Source of the DNA: Xestospongia muta
Lineage: Eukaryota > Porifera > Demospongiae > Haplosclerida > Petrosiidae
NCBI GenBank assembly: GCA_963693285.1
Contig: OY848917.1
Location: forward strand, 2,420,501-2,484,500
Direction: 5' to 3'
DNA length: 64,000 nucleotides
Position numbers and translations under genes: made by a program. Shown here piece by piece: positions 13,135-25,226 of the stretch (position 1 is its first letter; each line of letters begins with the position of its first letter). Below the pieces are notes generated by a model that was not told the origin of the DNA, did not search any database, and saw only the letters and a program-made list of their open reading frames with translations.

Positions 13135-14409
13135 ATGGTGTCACTGCCTGAGTGTTATTTTATTAAGTTAGATGATCCTATTGACCCAAACAAGAGACTT
13201 GGGGCAGGAGCTTATGGAGCAGTATATGAAGTAAAACGTAATGGTGCTTCTTGTATTGCTAAGAGACTACATGACATGCTAACGGGAGCTAGAGGAGATG
13301 CACCTGTGTGTGAACAAGAATGGAGAGCTATTGTGGACAAGTTTGGCCAAGAATGTGCTTTGCTTAGTAAGATGAGACATCCCAACGTCGTACAGTTTCT
13401 AGGAATCTACCAGCCTACAGTAGACCCAAGAGATATTGCACTAATTATGGAGAGACTCTTCATGGATCTAGAGCACCTTATCACACATTATAAAGAAGTA
13501 CTAGCTCCAGCTAGTATACCTGCAACATCCAGTAATGATGTGTTCTTACCCATCAAGGTACATATATTACGAGATATCTCCTGTGGATTATTACATATTC
13601 ATTCTCATGGTGTTATACATCGTGACCTCAATGCTGGTAATGTACTATTAACAGAAAATTTACAAGCTAAAGTTGCAGATTTTAGTGTCGCTCGTATTGT
13701 TAAAAAGTCAACAATAGGCAAGTTATCAGTTGCTCCTGGTGCTACTGACTATATGCCTCCTGAAGCACTCTCTGTAAATCCTGTTTACAACAATAAACTT
13801 GATACTTTTTCTTTAGGACATCTGATGCTCTACTTGATCAACTGTCAATATCCTCAACCACAAGATCCTTCTCTTCAAAACATAGCTATCTCATCTACAA
13901 AAGCTGGATTACCTCTTGGCATGCAAGCTTGGAAACGGAAGCATTGGCTAGATTGTATTAGTGAAAACCACAGTCTCTGCACAGTTGTTGTTCACTGTCT
14001 TCAGGATGAACCTGACGACAGACCAAGTATGTTTTTTGTGAAAACAATCCTTCACAAATTCTGTGAAGAAAAACCAAAGTCATTAGATATGATATATTCA
14101 TTGATGAATAATAGAAGAGAAAGCACAGAAAAATTACTTGACAAGCTGAAGTCTGACATTGACAATTTTCAGATTAACCAGAAGAAATATGAACAGGTGA
14201 TTTTTTATAATATATATTACATCAAGTATCATAGTTTAAATTATTTTTTGTATATTGTATAGCAAACAGAGAAAGTTGTAAAAGATTTACAGCAGGAACT
14301 AGAAATTCTGAAGGCACAAAACAATGCAGTTCTCATTGAAAATGATCTTTTAAAGAAGCGACTTAAAAAAGAGGTGAAAAAAGTAATGAGAAAAGTCATT
14401 AAAATCTAG
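13135..14409 (+). CDS. protein kinase (TKL/Tyr-kinase-like) with DFS motif and coiled-coil tail
   Basis: Exon 1 is 13135-14196 and exon 2 is 14263-14409 (GT-AG, phase 0), for 402 residues if translation stops at TAG 14407. The glycine loop is GAGAYGAVY and the ATP-anchoring Lys lies in CIAKRL. The catalytic loop is HRDLNAGN. The metal-binding motif is DFS rather than DFG (VADFSVARI), followed by an activation-segment end YMPPEAL and the conserved Arg of DDRPSM. A Lys/Glu/Gln-rich coiled-coil tail follows. The upstream in-frame TTG at 13081 is not a likely start, and 13135 is the first ATG in the frame. The start could also lie in an unseen upstream exon. A GTAATG donor at 14383 could skip the TAG and splice in phase 0 to the MIF4G exons that follow. 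Confidence 0.85.
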
Positions 14410-14807
14410 GAAAAGGCTGGAAAGCCCTTTAGATAATCATAGTTTTGAAGCTGACATGATTTATTATCAATTATTACTAAATTGAACCAAAAATATTGTC
14501 TTAATCTTTTACAGGTATTAAGTATTAACTATCATTTAGTTGCCAATTTTGTAAATGTTTATGGAGGACTTTTCTAAACAATTATATGTACTCAAAAATG
14601 AGCATTAATATTCCATATGTTGTTTTCATTATAATTTATTATTATATTTGTATTTAAGGCTGATTTGTGACTCATTAGGAGAAAGCACATTATATTTACT
14701 GTATGAGCCTATTTGCAGTATCAGCCATAAAAATTTGATTTTATATTGTAATTGCTTCATGATGAATACATTTTCATCTTTTACACCCATACCCTATTGA
14801 ATGAAAG

Positions 14808-17388
14808 GCAAAAGGCCTTCATAAAGCTGCTAAACCTTGGACTCATCTAGTTAAAGAAACTGATGAAACAGAAGAAGTTTTTTGTAAATTTCGTGTAAGT
14901 TTTAATATACTTGCAAAGTGAGTTTTTGTTATTATATACAAACATAGGCAAATCCAGGGTGTGATAAATGTTAGAGCAATATTACTTCAGTATACCTAAT
15001 ACAACTAAAATTAAAACACTAACATTCTATAATTGGTGAAGCAAAAAGAAATGAACTTATTAAACACCTATTAATAATGAAATAGTAAAAGATTTTTGAA
15101 CCCTTGTATTTGCATTCGTAAAGTCTTGGATGTGCTCTTACATGTGATCATGCAATGTGATGAGATCTGACTTTCTTTTCACTAAGGCTATTCTTAATAA
15201 GATAACTCCCCAAAAGTTTAAAGTTTTGGCTGAACAAGCTCGCAGTCTGAACATTGACACAATAGAAAAACTTCGTGGATGTGTCAATATGATATTTTTG
15301 AAGGTAATGCCCTATAATCAAACTTCAATTTAATTATATTACTTTTGACTTTAGGCTATCAACGAACCTCTTTATTCTGTTGTTTATGCACACTTGTGCC
15401 GAGTATTATCATATGTGAGTTAAAAGTATTATCATAACTGTATACAAAACATAACATTTATAAGAAGGACAATAATTCACAAGGGAAGTGATTTCTTAAA
15501 TGTTTAGTTTTGAAATTTTTGTGTGTAGTGTTATTAATCTTTCACTGAATACCTATACTGTTAATAAAGTCCACCTTCTTAGATAAAGGTTGAAACTGGT
15601 GATCCTGAAAGAAAAGAAACTTCATTTAGAAGAGAGCTCTTAACAAAACTACAAAGTAAATTTCAGGAAAATAAGGAAGAAGATAACACTTACAAGAAGA
15701 AATTAAAGGCAATTGAAGAAACAGATTCAGTAAGTCTGTGAAAGGTTGTAGAAAGTTTTTGTTGTTATTCTGTTTAAAGCCAGAAAATTAAACCAATGTA
15801 GTAAAATTTGATTAACATAACAGCTTTCTAAATTACCTAATTGCATTTTTTTAATTTATAGGAAATTATAAAAACATTAAAGATAGAAGAATTGACGGAA
15901 TGGGAGTATAAATATCACAAACAATCTCTTGGAAACATTAGATTTCTTGGAGAGCTTTTTAAATTGAAGGTATTTCAAATCTCTTATTAATAAGTATCAA
16001 AAAAGGCTATAAAAAGAACTATTACTATATTTATTTTAAATTTAAGAATTACTATAACATATATAATGTACAATGGGAAAAAGTTACTGAACAATTAATT
16101 CATCAAATTGGCAATATTATGGAAAATTAAAATTAAATAAACCAATTAACTTTCAATGAAATTTTAACCAATGAAGGAACTTTTAAACTATTTTAAAAAT
16201 TTAAAAATTTATCCTTGCCAAGTTAACAAACCATTGACAGTTTTACATGTGGATCAGTGGTTATTGTATGCTAGTTAATTTCACTTGTCACTTTTGAAAG
16301 TCTCATACAACAATTCGATAAACCAATAAAGACAAACATGTCCCATAGATTCTACCAACTCTTTAGTCTTCTAAATTAACAACATCATTTACAGCAATGG
16401 TAGTATCATTAAAAGGACTATTTTTATAATTATATTCTTGTTATGCCAGTCTTGGTCAGGATATTTAAATTTGCTTCTTACCCCTTTCTCATTTTTAAAC
16501 ATTATAGTTTGTATTAATCTGAGTTTACTGTCTTTTCAATGCATATAAAATTATCTTACAGATGTTAGCTGAGTCTATTATGCACGAATCTATTGTTCGA
16601 CTGTTACGCTCAATAAGTAATGAAGAAGCTCTAGAGTGTGTCAGTTTATTGTTGAAAACTATCGGCAAAGAACTTGATCATCTCCAGGCTAAGGTTTGAA
16701 TTGTTTATTTGTGTGCAAATATGAATTTGATTACAAGCTTTTGAAAATGTAATGTTGGCTCTTTTATATACAAATTTGATTTAATTATCATATATATATA
16801 ACGTAGTAGATCAGTAAGAGTATGTATCATATGCTATAAAATCAATATTCTAACTGATATATCCCATCGCTATGTTAAAGTAATCTAATCTATTCAACCA
16901 TAAGTCCTGGTGCTTATGTTGCCTGTGAAATAGTTTATCAGATTTCTCTATGTAAGTAGTGTCAGTAATAAAACATTTTGTTGTGTTTGTCATGAGGATA
17001 TATTTTGTGTTAATAATGTTATCATATTAGAAATACATAACATTGCTTTTTTATTAGCAACGCATGGATAGATATTTTGAACGTTTAGTTGATATAATTC
17101 AGAAAAAAAGGATATCTGCTCGTGTTTGTTTTATCTTACAAGATGTTCAAGAGATGAGAGAGGTAATTTTTTACGTTAATAGATATCAATTAATTTTGTA
17201 GTAATCATAGAATTACATACACGTACAAATGCATTGATAGTGTGTTTTCAATAGTTTATTCTTTAAATTAATTATGCTTCATTTTACAGAATGATTGGGT
17301 AGCAAGACATCCTCTGACTACTCTAAAAACTATTGACCAAATACATATTGAGGCAGAGATGACATCACGTGGAATTTATTTGCAGTAA
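14808..17388 (+). CDS. eIF4G-type MIF4G domain, eight exons (probable 3' part of a kinase fusion)
   Basis: Exons are 14808-14894, 15187-15303, 15355-15414, 15583-15729, 15862-15969, 16562-16693, 17058-17162 and 17290-17388. All are phase 0 with GT-AG borders, giving 284 residues to TAA. The sequence follows the MIF4G (HEAT-like) domain of eIF4G throughout: LHKAAKPW, ILNKITPQKF, SLGNIRFLGELFKLKML, the MDRYFERL and ARVCFILQDV helices, and TIDQIHIEAEM near the end. In eIF4G this domain binds eIF4A. The MA3 and C-terminal domains and any clear eIF4E-binding segment are absent, so this is not a full eIF4G. An in-frame TGA lies just before exon 1, so it must be spliced to an upstream exon. The kinase exon 14263-14382 is the nearest phase-compatible one. 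Confidence 0.85.
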
Positions 17389-18780
17389 AACGATACTTTT
17401 TGAAGCACCTAAAAGTTACTAAGACATTTTTTGTTCATCTGCAAATTCTTTTAAAGTTTTAATTTATAATTCTTTTAAAATAGTTTTAAATTATAACAAC
17501 CTACTTAATAATTGTGTTCTATGTGGTAATGATTAAATATTAATACTCTTCTTACATTTTTGTTTATTGACAACATATGATAACAAAGGATAACATTTAG
17601 AAACTGACTATAGGAAGGAAGTCAGAAATAATTAAACAATTTTGGGGTGGGCATCGTTTTGATACACAATGAATTATGACATCCTGCCAGACCTGCAAAA
17701 AATTAAAAATTTAACTCTTAACTAAAATAACACAAATGTAATAAAATTTTTTGTTATACCAAAGCCTGTGTATCCATTCATACAAGGCTTGGACTGTGTT
17801 AGGTTTATACATCTAGTGTATATTCTCACATATTGACCTAACATCATAATACGTAGTTACCTGTTTAGCCATGCTGTCCTTACTATTAAAATCTTTTGAC
17901 TTATTCCATTCGCACCTAGATAATTATTGGAAAAAATGTATTATTTATACAGTCAATTGTACAGTACAGTCCACTGTTTACAGACTCCCCTTTATTATCG
18001 TATCAAGTCTCAAATGTCTAAAGTAACAAGACAATACAAGTTCATATATATATACTAGCTCAGTAACTATATTATTCTTAGCAATACATATTCATATTAG
18101 CTAATGCTCTTAACTTAATTAAGTACCTTGATAAGTAAACCATACACAAGAAAATGTAGTTATGCTTGTTTTGTAACAGTCACAATGTAATAAGCTAGTG
18201 TAGTTGATGACTTTGTAACTAAACAAACATCAAAACTTACTTGGGGGATTGTCATGTTACATGTAATATTTAAATATACATTACATTGTTGTTTTAAGAG
18301 TTCATTTGTAGGAGGATTACTATGAAATCCACAATTCATGTGATATTGCTTTCTCTCTGTATAAACTGTTGCTTTGTACTGTACATCCTGCCTTTAGGAG
18401 GAGTAATTCACATAGGCACTGTCCACTACTTCTAAGTCAGCTAATCAATAAACTGATAAACTCTTTGATGGGGATATGATTTACATGAAGAAGACAGTGC
18501 TGGCATATTGACATATAGCAATTATAAATGATACTGAAAACGATTGTGTTATTTTTCCTTTATTTGTGTTTGAACCTGATTTTGAGTAAACTGAAGCTAT
18601 ATATTATTTCATATTCTATTGTAACTTTAATAACTGTTATAATAGTAACAATTAACATTTTCTCAAAATGATTTTAAAATGTATGTATGGTTATAAAATA
18701 AAATTAGTGACCACAAGACAACGGAAATGCTGACGATTGTTAATTAAAATAATAGGGTGTGTCAACGTAGAACAGTCGAC
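17389..18780. other. spacer between the MIF4G gene and receptor R1
   Basis: No gene. The sequence just after the MIF4G stop (17389-17575) reappears, diverged, after R1 and R3. The part from 17838 onward is nearly the same as 31131 onward upstream of R3, so this is the R1-type promoter region. About 17560-17640 holds a single arm of the palindrome found at 24244 and 37899. Confidence 0.6.
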
Positions 18781-21700
18781 ATGGATCTGGTTCATGTTTT
18801 GTTCGTTATAGCTGTGCTATGTACTGCTAGTGGAGCTAACGCTACAGCCAATGTGTATTACGTCGTACCAGACAATGGTATCGGTTGTCCTCTTATGAAA
18901 AATGTCACCTGTGAGAGTTTGGAGTATTACATGAATGATACGGAGCAGTACTTCACTTCTTACACAACGTTTTACTTTATGGAAGGTATCCATATTATCG
19001 GACATTATCAAAGTCTTCTTATTCATCAGGTTAGTAATCTCACACTTGTTGGTCATCAAGAAGTACATCATGACACACAGCCTAAAGCTGTTATTAAATG
19101 TGCCAGTCCTACTTCTAATATACTAATTACATTCTCTAATCACATTACTGTGGGGAATCTAACAATTACTAACTGTGGTAGACGGTGGCATTTAAGCAGT
19201 CTCTTGTCTTTACGATATTATTCATATCTTTACTTAAGAGGAAGTAGAATCTACATTTTTGCCTTATTTAATGTTACTTTGGGTTTTATTGAGACTGTTG
19301 ATGTGACATTACAAAATGTCTCAGTTTTAGACAACTTTGGTTTTGGCTTATGTACTGTCAACACGTTTGAACTTGTGATAAATCAATCACTTTTTTTACG
19401 AAACAACTACAAAGCAGTGTCTCAAGGTTGCACTGACCTTTGTTATGGTGGCAATATTGCAATTCTCTTTACAGATAAGATCAGACTCTGCCCTCAGAAT
19501 GCAATAATATATAATGTCAGCATTACTAACACTAATATTACATACGGTAGAGAGGGATTGCATAACAGTGATATTGGTGCTGGTTTGTATATATTTATGG
19601 AACAAGTGAGTGTATATGGAGTGCGCATACTAATAAACAAAATACATGCTTATAACAACTCAGGAAACATAGCAGTAGTGACTACAACACAAGTTACTCA
19701 TTATGAAATTAACATTGACAATTTAGTGAGTGGATACACTGAAACATTAGGTGGAGGACTTTACATGCTAACTTATGATGTTAGTATTAAATATGTACAT
19801 TGCGGTTATGGTTGGCTTTATGAAAGTAATCCTTTAAGGATCACAAACAGTGAATTCTTTTCAAATATGAATTTGTCAATAATGTTTCATTTTGGTGCAC
19901 TTGATCAAAGTCAAGCTATAGATGAGGTTCAACTTGAAAACGTTACTATTTCTCATAGTTATAATGAAGAAATATTGGTTTCTGGAAGAAATGCGCAAAC
20001 AAAGTTCTTATTTAAAAATATAACAATCAGAGATCATGCTTTTCTACCACTTGGTAGTTCTCTAGCAGTTATAGTTGTCTTTTCTGCTAATAATGTGACT
20101 TTTGAAGGAATAATAATAGAAAATAGCCGAGATACTGCTTTATTTGTTGTTGATTCCAACATATATATGAAAGGAGTTAATAACCTTTTCAAAAACAACA
20201 CTGGATTATTTGGTGGTGCAATAGCTCTATATAGCTCATCCATTTTGCTCATAGTGCAAGATGCATCAGTTTCTTTTATCAACAACCATGCTCAAAGATT
20301 TGGTGGTGCTATTTATATAGATAAGTCAATTTCCCCCTATTGTTTCTTTCAAGTTCAGACAAATTACAAAAATCCATTAATTAACAGTACAAACATTTAT
20401 TTCGAAAACAACAATGCTTCCGCAGGGTCTTCAATTTATGGTGGTAATATAGACAACTGCTTGCTATTAGCTGAAACAAATGTATTATCTATTGTGTCTA
20501 ACAGTAGCGAACTGTTTGATACTATAGCCATTTTTAATGATACAATAAATACAAATAGCATAATCAGTTCAAAACCAGCTCGTGCTTGCTTTTGCTACAA
20601 TAATATAACTGACTGTCATTTAGACAGAGTAAATGAGATTGCTTATCCAGGACAAAAAGTAACAATCCCAGTTGTCACAGTTGGTCAACGATTTGGCCAC
20701 TCACCAGGTACATTAAAGGCACTTATTTTGGAAAATACATATATTATTTCGAAAGTGTTGTTAAGCTCCCGAGGTCAATGCACTAATCTGTCTTATACAC
20801 TTGTTATAAACAGAAATATTGGTCATGTGAACACAACATTCTTACAGATAGATTTGTTATTTCATGATTCAGCTAATGTCCCTTATCAACTTATTAAGTC
20901 TATTGATGTTGAAATTGACGTCTTAGGTTGTCCCCCTGGTTTTGAGTTATCAGAGACAACAGGAACATGTGTGTGTGATCAGATGATCATAGATGCCCTC
21001 ACAGATGTAACCTGCAATATTCAGTCACAGCAAATAACTTCTCACAGAGGTAATATGTGGATGGGTTATGATAGTGGTAGAAATTGTGTCATTGCATTTG
21101 CTAATTGTTCATATGATTACTGTACAACATCTGGATTTACTTTGAACATTAGTGAACCTGACACACAATGTGCTTTAAACAGAGCTGGTATTCTTTGTGG
21201 AGGCTGTGGTGATGGCTACAGTCTTGTATTGGGCTCAAATAAATGCAAGCTATGCTCAAATGTTTCGCTTTTGTTAATTATTGTTTTTGCTTTAGCTGGT
21301 ATAGGATTAGTTGTATTACTGATACTTCTTAACTTGACAGTTTCAATTGGAGCCATAAATGGTGTTATATTCTTTGCTAATATTGTTAAAATAAATGAAA
21401 GTTTGTTTTTTCCTCATGGTCCAATACCATTTTTAAGTCAATTTATCTCTTGGCTCAATTTAGACTTTGGCATAGAAGCTTGTTTCTATGATGGAATGAA
21501 CAGCACAGCAAAACTATGGCTTCAGTTTGTGTTTCCATTTTACATATGGATTATTATAGCTGTTGTTGTATTTCTTTCACATTATACAAAGTTCAATAAA
21601 GTTATTGGTAGTCAAGCTGTTCCTGTACTGGCTACATTGACATTGTTGTCCTACATGAAACTGTTTCGTATCATTACTATTGTACTACAATCCATTGATA

Positions 21701-22482
21701 TAACATGTGGCTCTGGTGACAATGTCTACACCAAGCTAAAGTGGTATTTTGACTCAAACATTGACTATTTATCAAAAGAGCATTTGTATTTAGTAATATT
21801 TACACTATTTGTTCTAGTGTTCTTAGCTATACCATACACTATTGTCCTTTTGTTCAGTCAATTATTAGAAGGTCGTATTAACCAAGTTAAAGGATGCCAT
21901 TTTTGGATCAGGTTTAAACCAATTTTTGATGCCTATGGTGGTCCTTATAAAGACAAATATCGTTTTTGGACTGGTTTACTTCTTGTTGTGAGATTGGTCT
22001 TGTTGTTTGTTGTATCATTTAGCAACAACAGAGACAATGTCATAACTGCTGTTATCACATCAGTTGCAGTTCTTTTAGCCCTTTCACTCAGTTTTTGGGG
22101 AGTTTACAAAAATCGTCTTATCAATTTTTCTGAGTTATTCTTCTTCATCCTTCTTATCACAATGTCAGCACTAGCTACTACTACATATGTATTCATTGGT
22201 ACTATCATTACTTTAACAATGGCATTAATAGCTTTTATTGTTATTGTTTTGGGTCATTTTTATCTCAAATTTAAGAACACCATGTTAATGAAGAAAATGA
22301 AATCATGTTTTAAGCTGTCTAATGAACACAATGAAGAAGTCAATATTGCTCTTGTTGAAAATGACCAAGTGTGTACTCTTGATAAAGAAACGTCAAGTTA
22401 TGAGCTTTCAAGACGTGATTCTATCATTTATGAAGATGATGTAGGTGGTTTCTACTTTTCAATGAGTGAGAAAAAGCTATAA
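18781..22482 (+). CDS. receptor R1: PMP-repeat ectodomain, multi-pass membrane protein (intact)
   Basis: A single exon of 1233 residues. I chose ATG 18781 because the in-frame codon at 18757, an ATG in R3, is GTG here. The order of parts is a hydrophobic signal peptide (about 1-21), then an ectodomain rich in NxS/T sites. That ectodomain has PMP-type repeats, FKNNTGLFGGAI (about 469), FINNHAQRFGGAI (about 498) and FENNNASAGSSI (about 540). A Cys-rich neck follows (CPPGFELS about 717; AGILCGGC about 802), then about eight or nine membrane helices from about 829. These include LLSYMKLFRIITIVLQ (about 956) and the loop KPIFDAYGGPYKDKYRFWTG (about 1043), which I recall from other invertebrate membrane proteins with this layout. 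The cytoplasmic tail has SRRDSI, a basophilic-kinase-like site. Ligand and function are unknown; a cell-surface recognition role is an inference. Confidence 0.9.
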   Translation: MDLVHVLFVIAVLCTASGANATANVYYVVPDNGIGCPLMKNVTCESLEYYMNDTEQYFTSYTTFYFMEGIHIIGHYQSLLIHQVSNLTLVGHQEVHHDTQPKAVIKCASPTSNILITFSNHITVGNLTITNCGRRWHLSSLLSLRYYSYLYLRGSRIYIFALFNVTLGFIETVDVTLQNVSVLDNFGFGLCTVNTFELVINQSLFLRNNYKAVSQGCTDLCYGGNIAILFTDKIRLCPQNAIIYNVSITNTNITYGREGLHNSDIGAGLYIFMEQVSVYGVRILINKIHAYNNSGNIAVVTTTQVTHYEINIDNLVSGYTETLGGGLYMLTYDVSIKYVHCGYGWLYESNPLRITNSEFFSNMNLSIMFHFGALDQSQAIDEVQLENVTISHSYNEEILVSGRNAQTKFLFKNITIRDHAFLPLGSSLAVIVVFSANNVTFEGIIIENSRDTALFVVDSNIYMKGVNNLFKNNTGLFGGAIALYSSSILLIVQDASVSFINNHAQRFGGAIYIDKSISPYCFFQVQTNYKNPLINSTNIYFENNNASAGSSIYGGNIDNCLLLAETNVLSIVSNSSELFDTIAIFNDTINTNSIISSKPARACFCYNNITDCHLDRVNEIAYPGQKVTIPVVTVGQRFGHSPGTLKALILENTYIISKVLLSSRGQCTNLSYTLVINRNIGHVNTTFLQIDLLFHDSANVPYQLIKSIDVEIDVLGCPPGFELSETTGTCVCDQMIIDALTDVTCNIQSQQITSHRGNMWMGYDSGRNCVIAFANCSYDYCTTSGFTLNISEPDTQCALNRAGILCGGCGDGYSLVLGSNKCKLCSNVSLLLIIVFALAGIGLVVLLILLNLTVSIGAINGVIFFANIVKINESLFFPHGPIPFLSQFISWLNLDFGIEACFYDGMNSTAKLWLQFVFPFYIWIIIAVVVFLSHYTKFNKVIGSQAVPVLATLTLLSYMKLFRIITIVLQSIDITCGSGDNVYTKLKWYFDSNIDYLSKEHLYLVIFTLFVLVFLAIPYTIVLLFSQLLEGRINQVKGCHFWIRFKPIFDAYGGPYKDKYRFWTGLLLVVRLVLLFVVSFSNNRDNVITAVITSVAVLLALSLSFWGVYKNRLINFSELFFFILLITMSALATTTYVFIGTIITLTMALIAFIVIVLGHFYLKFKNTMLMKKMKSCFKLSNEHNEEVNIALVENDQVCTLDKETSSYELSRRDSIIYEDDVGGFYFSMSEKKL

Positions 22483-22778
22483 TTACTCTGTAATACAGTA
22501 GCTGTTGCAACTAATTGTTTTTGTGTTGTTGAGTCTAATATATTTAAAGATTTAAAAGAACAATTTTCCTTTTTTTTGTTAACACTTTTGATTTGATTAT
22601 TAAACTTGTATTAGTATTTTATTATAAAGTTAAGTGATTTGAGTGAAGAAGTACATCACATTAAATATATCGCACTTACACAACTGTGAGTTATAGAGAC
22701 TACATAATTTATGTTCTGACAAGCACATTTATTAGGCATGTACATGTAGCTTCTCGTTCAACCATTTACTTGATGACG

Positions 22779-22812
<34 letters not shown>
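22779..22812. repeat. TA microsatellite
   Basis: An (AT)n tract with one interruption. The orthologous tract after R3 (36420-36475) is longer, and the copy after R2 (about 29985) is almost lost, showing length drift between block copies. Confidence 0.9.
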
Positions 22813-23071
22813 TAGATAAAGGCATGCCTTCCTTTTTTCAAATGTTTTTAAAAAAAGTGCTTAAAATCAGTATTTACTTTAGCCACCTAAGCCTTGTGTA
22901 TCCAGTGTAAGTATATGAACTAATAAAGCAAAAAACCATACTATAATTTTCTTAACTTAAGTTTGTAACATTTTCAGTAGCTAGGAAGGCTTGTTTTGTC
23001 TAATTACTTTCATACTGGAATATTAGTTTACATAAGAATATGCTTGTCTTTACATGCTACATTATTTTTTA

Positions 23072-23156
23072 ATAAGATGTTATCTTATGCTGAAAAACTA
23101 TTGACCAAATATATGTTAAAGAAGAGATGACATCACATTGAATTTATTTACAGTAA
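23072..23156 (+). pseudogene. relic of the last MIF4G exon
   Basis: The frame reads TIDQIYVKEEMTSH, then stop, then IYLQ and stop. This matches the end of the MIF4G gene (TIDQIHIEAEMTSRGIYLQ, 17326-17388). Homology continues into the 3' flank to about 23335. No neighbouring exons are present. Confidence 0.8.
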
Positions 23157-24243
23157 AATTGATACTTACTGAAAGTGCCCAAAAGTTACTAAGATATGAT
23201 TTTAGTTTTTCTGGAAATACTTCAAAGTTTTAATTAAAAAATTTTTAACACAGTCTAAATTATAACAACCTAATTAATAATTGTAGGTAATGATTAAGTA
23301 TTGATACTCTTTTTATTTTTTGTATATTGACAATGTTTATTATTACTTTAATAGGGTGTTTGCTTCTGATATGTTGCATGTGCACTATAGTATACTGACC
23401 AGTTACTTCAGGTGGTAGGTAGCTTCGTACTTTTTGTTTGTATTATGTCTTTTCATACTAGAGAACGATTGTATGTCATATTATTTAAAAAGAACTTTTC
23501 TATCTGCTGTTCTACATCTCAAGCAACATGGCTAACCATTGTTCAAAAATACACAATTAATTTGTATAATTACATACAGTTCTGTTGTCTTCCAACCATG
23601 TGATAACATATAATAAATATTTGAGTTTGTCCACTGACTTACGTTACTTAGTTATTTGTTATAGAAATGCAACAATAATGATTGTCTATGTCACTAAAGA
23701 CAATTAAGTGGTATTCCTTATAAGGAGACATATAATATTGTCTGTGTCATTGCCTCAATTGTATTGGAAACACACTAGCTATCAGTTTAAACTGTTACAT
23801 GGAATTAACCGTGAAATTAAAGAAACAACATGACAGTTCATATCTATAATATATATAGTTCTTTGTTGTGTTTAGTAATACATTGTTAATATCAGGTGAT
23901 GTTGTTAAGCAGTAATGTAATGTTGTTCATGAACTCAGATTGTAAACCATTGGCACAAAAAATTAATTATTTAATCAGTGGTAGTCACAATCCCTTGACT
24001 GGTCTACTGAATTGGGATATGAAACTGAAGTTTGCTCTTAAAAAAGATAGCAATCTAACTTATTAAATTTAAAAGTCATGAACTAAGCAGAACTGTTGTG
24101 CTACATGGAGCTAACGTAAATGTAGCTAAAACTAAATTGAACTTCAAAACCTCTAAATGTAAGTTTTTCTGTAAAATAGTACAGCATGAGTAAGGCAAGG
24201 CAATGTATAGGATGACCTTTTCAACCCTTTAGACCCACTTGGC

Positions 24244-24461
24244 TATTGTATAATTTTGGCTGACTTCCTTCATATATGTGCATTCTCTTATATTATCTCT
24301 TTGTTATCACAAGCCTAAAAATTAGTTTAATACGTATTATTTATACAGTACTATTCCATGGACTAGTATTGTATAAATAATATGTTTAGGCATATGATAA
24401 CAAAGAGATAATTTAAGAGAATGCACGTATATGAAGGAAGTCAGCAAAAATTATACAATTT
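24244..24461. repeat. long imperfect palindrome (fold-back element)
   Basis: Left-arm landmarks ATTGTATAATTTT, TGACTTCCTTCATATATGTG and ATCTCTTTGTTATCA reappear in reverse complement at 24390-24461. The centre lies near a CCATGG at 24357. A second copy with a more complete right arm lies at 37899-38129. Only one arm exists in the R1 upstream region near 17560-17640. Confidence 0.8.
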
Positions 24462-25226
24462 AGCAGTGTGCATCGGTTCAAAAATAATGATAACTTTCTA
24501 CCAGACTGCCTAAAAAAAGTAAAAAATTTAACTATTGAATGCAAATTTCAACTACATTTATCAGGCTAGTTGAGAGAGAGCTGGCTTGGGGTCGTGAAAT
24601 ACCCTCAACATAATGAAGTGTTTGTTATATGCAAGCCTATCCATCCATTCATACAAGACTTGGAATATTTTAGATTTATACATCTAGTGTATATAGTTAC
24701 AGATTGACCTAACATCATAATACATAGTTACCTGCTTAGCCATGACTATTATAGGCTATATAGTTTTTCACTATTTAAAATATAGATATGGTTATAAGTC
24801 AAGTTTAGATAATATATTTTAGATTAATTATTTTATGCCCGCCCACATGATTATTGAGAAACTTATACAAATAACAGTCGAGTCCAGTCCTGTCCAATGT
24901 TTACAGCTCCCCTTTATTAAGTCTCAAATGTCTAATAAAGAGACAATACAAATTTATATAAGACTATTTGTCAGTAACTACATTATGCTTAGTAATACAT
25001 ATTGTCCATATTAGGTAATGCTAGTATAACATGCACTAGAAAATGTAGTTATGTTATGTTTTCTTAACAGTGATGATATGATATGTTAGTGTATTGTTAG
25101 CTTCATAGTTGATATTAGTGTCTTGAAAAAAACATGAAAGCTTTTTTGCATAACTAACTCCGGAAATATACTTTAACTGACCACTCCTTATATTAATTTA
25201 TTTAAGAAATCAGATGTATCAACCAG

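Larger units (their letters stand above)
22483..25226. other. spacer R1-R2 with MIF4G relic and palindrome
   Basis: No intact gene. The 22.5-22.9 kb part is the 3' flank shared with R2 and R3, including a TA microsatellite at 22779-22812. A MIF4G last-exon relic lies at 23072-23156, with homologous downstream sequence to about 23335, and a palindrome at 24244-24461. The part from about 24700 is the R2/R4-type promoter region, nearly the same as 38370 onward. Confidence 0.6.
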
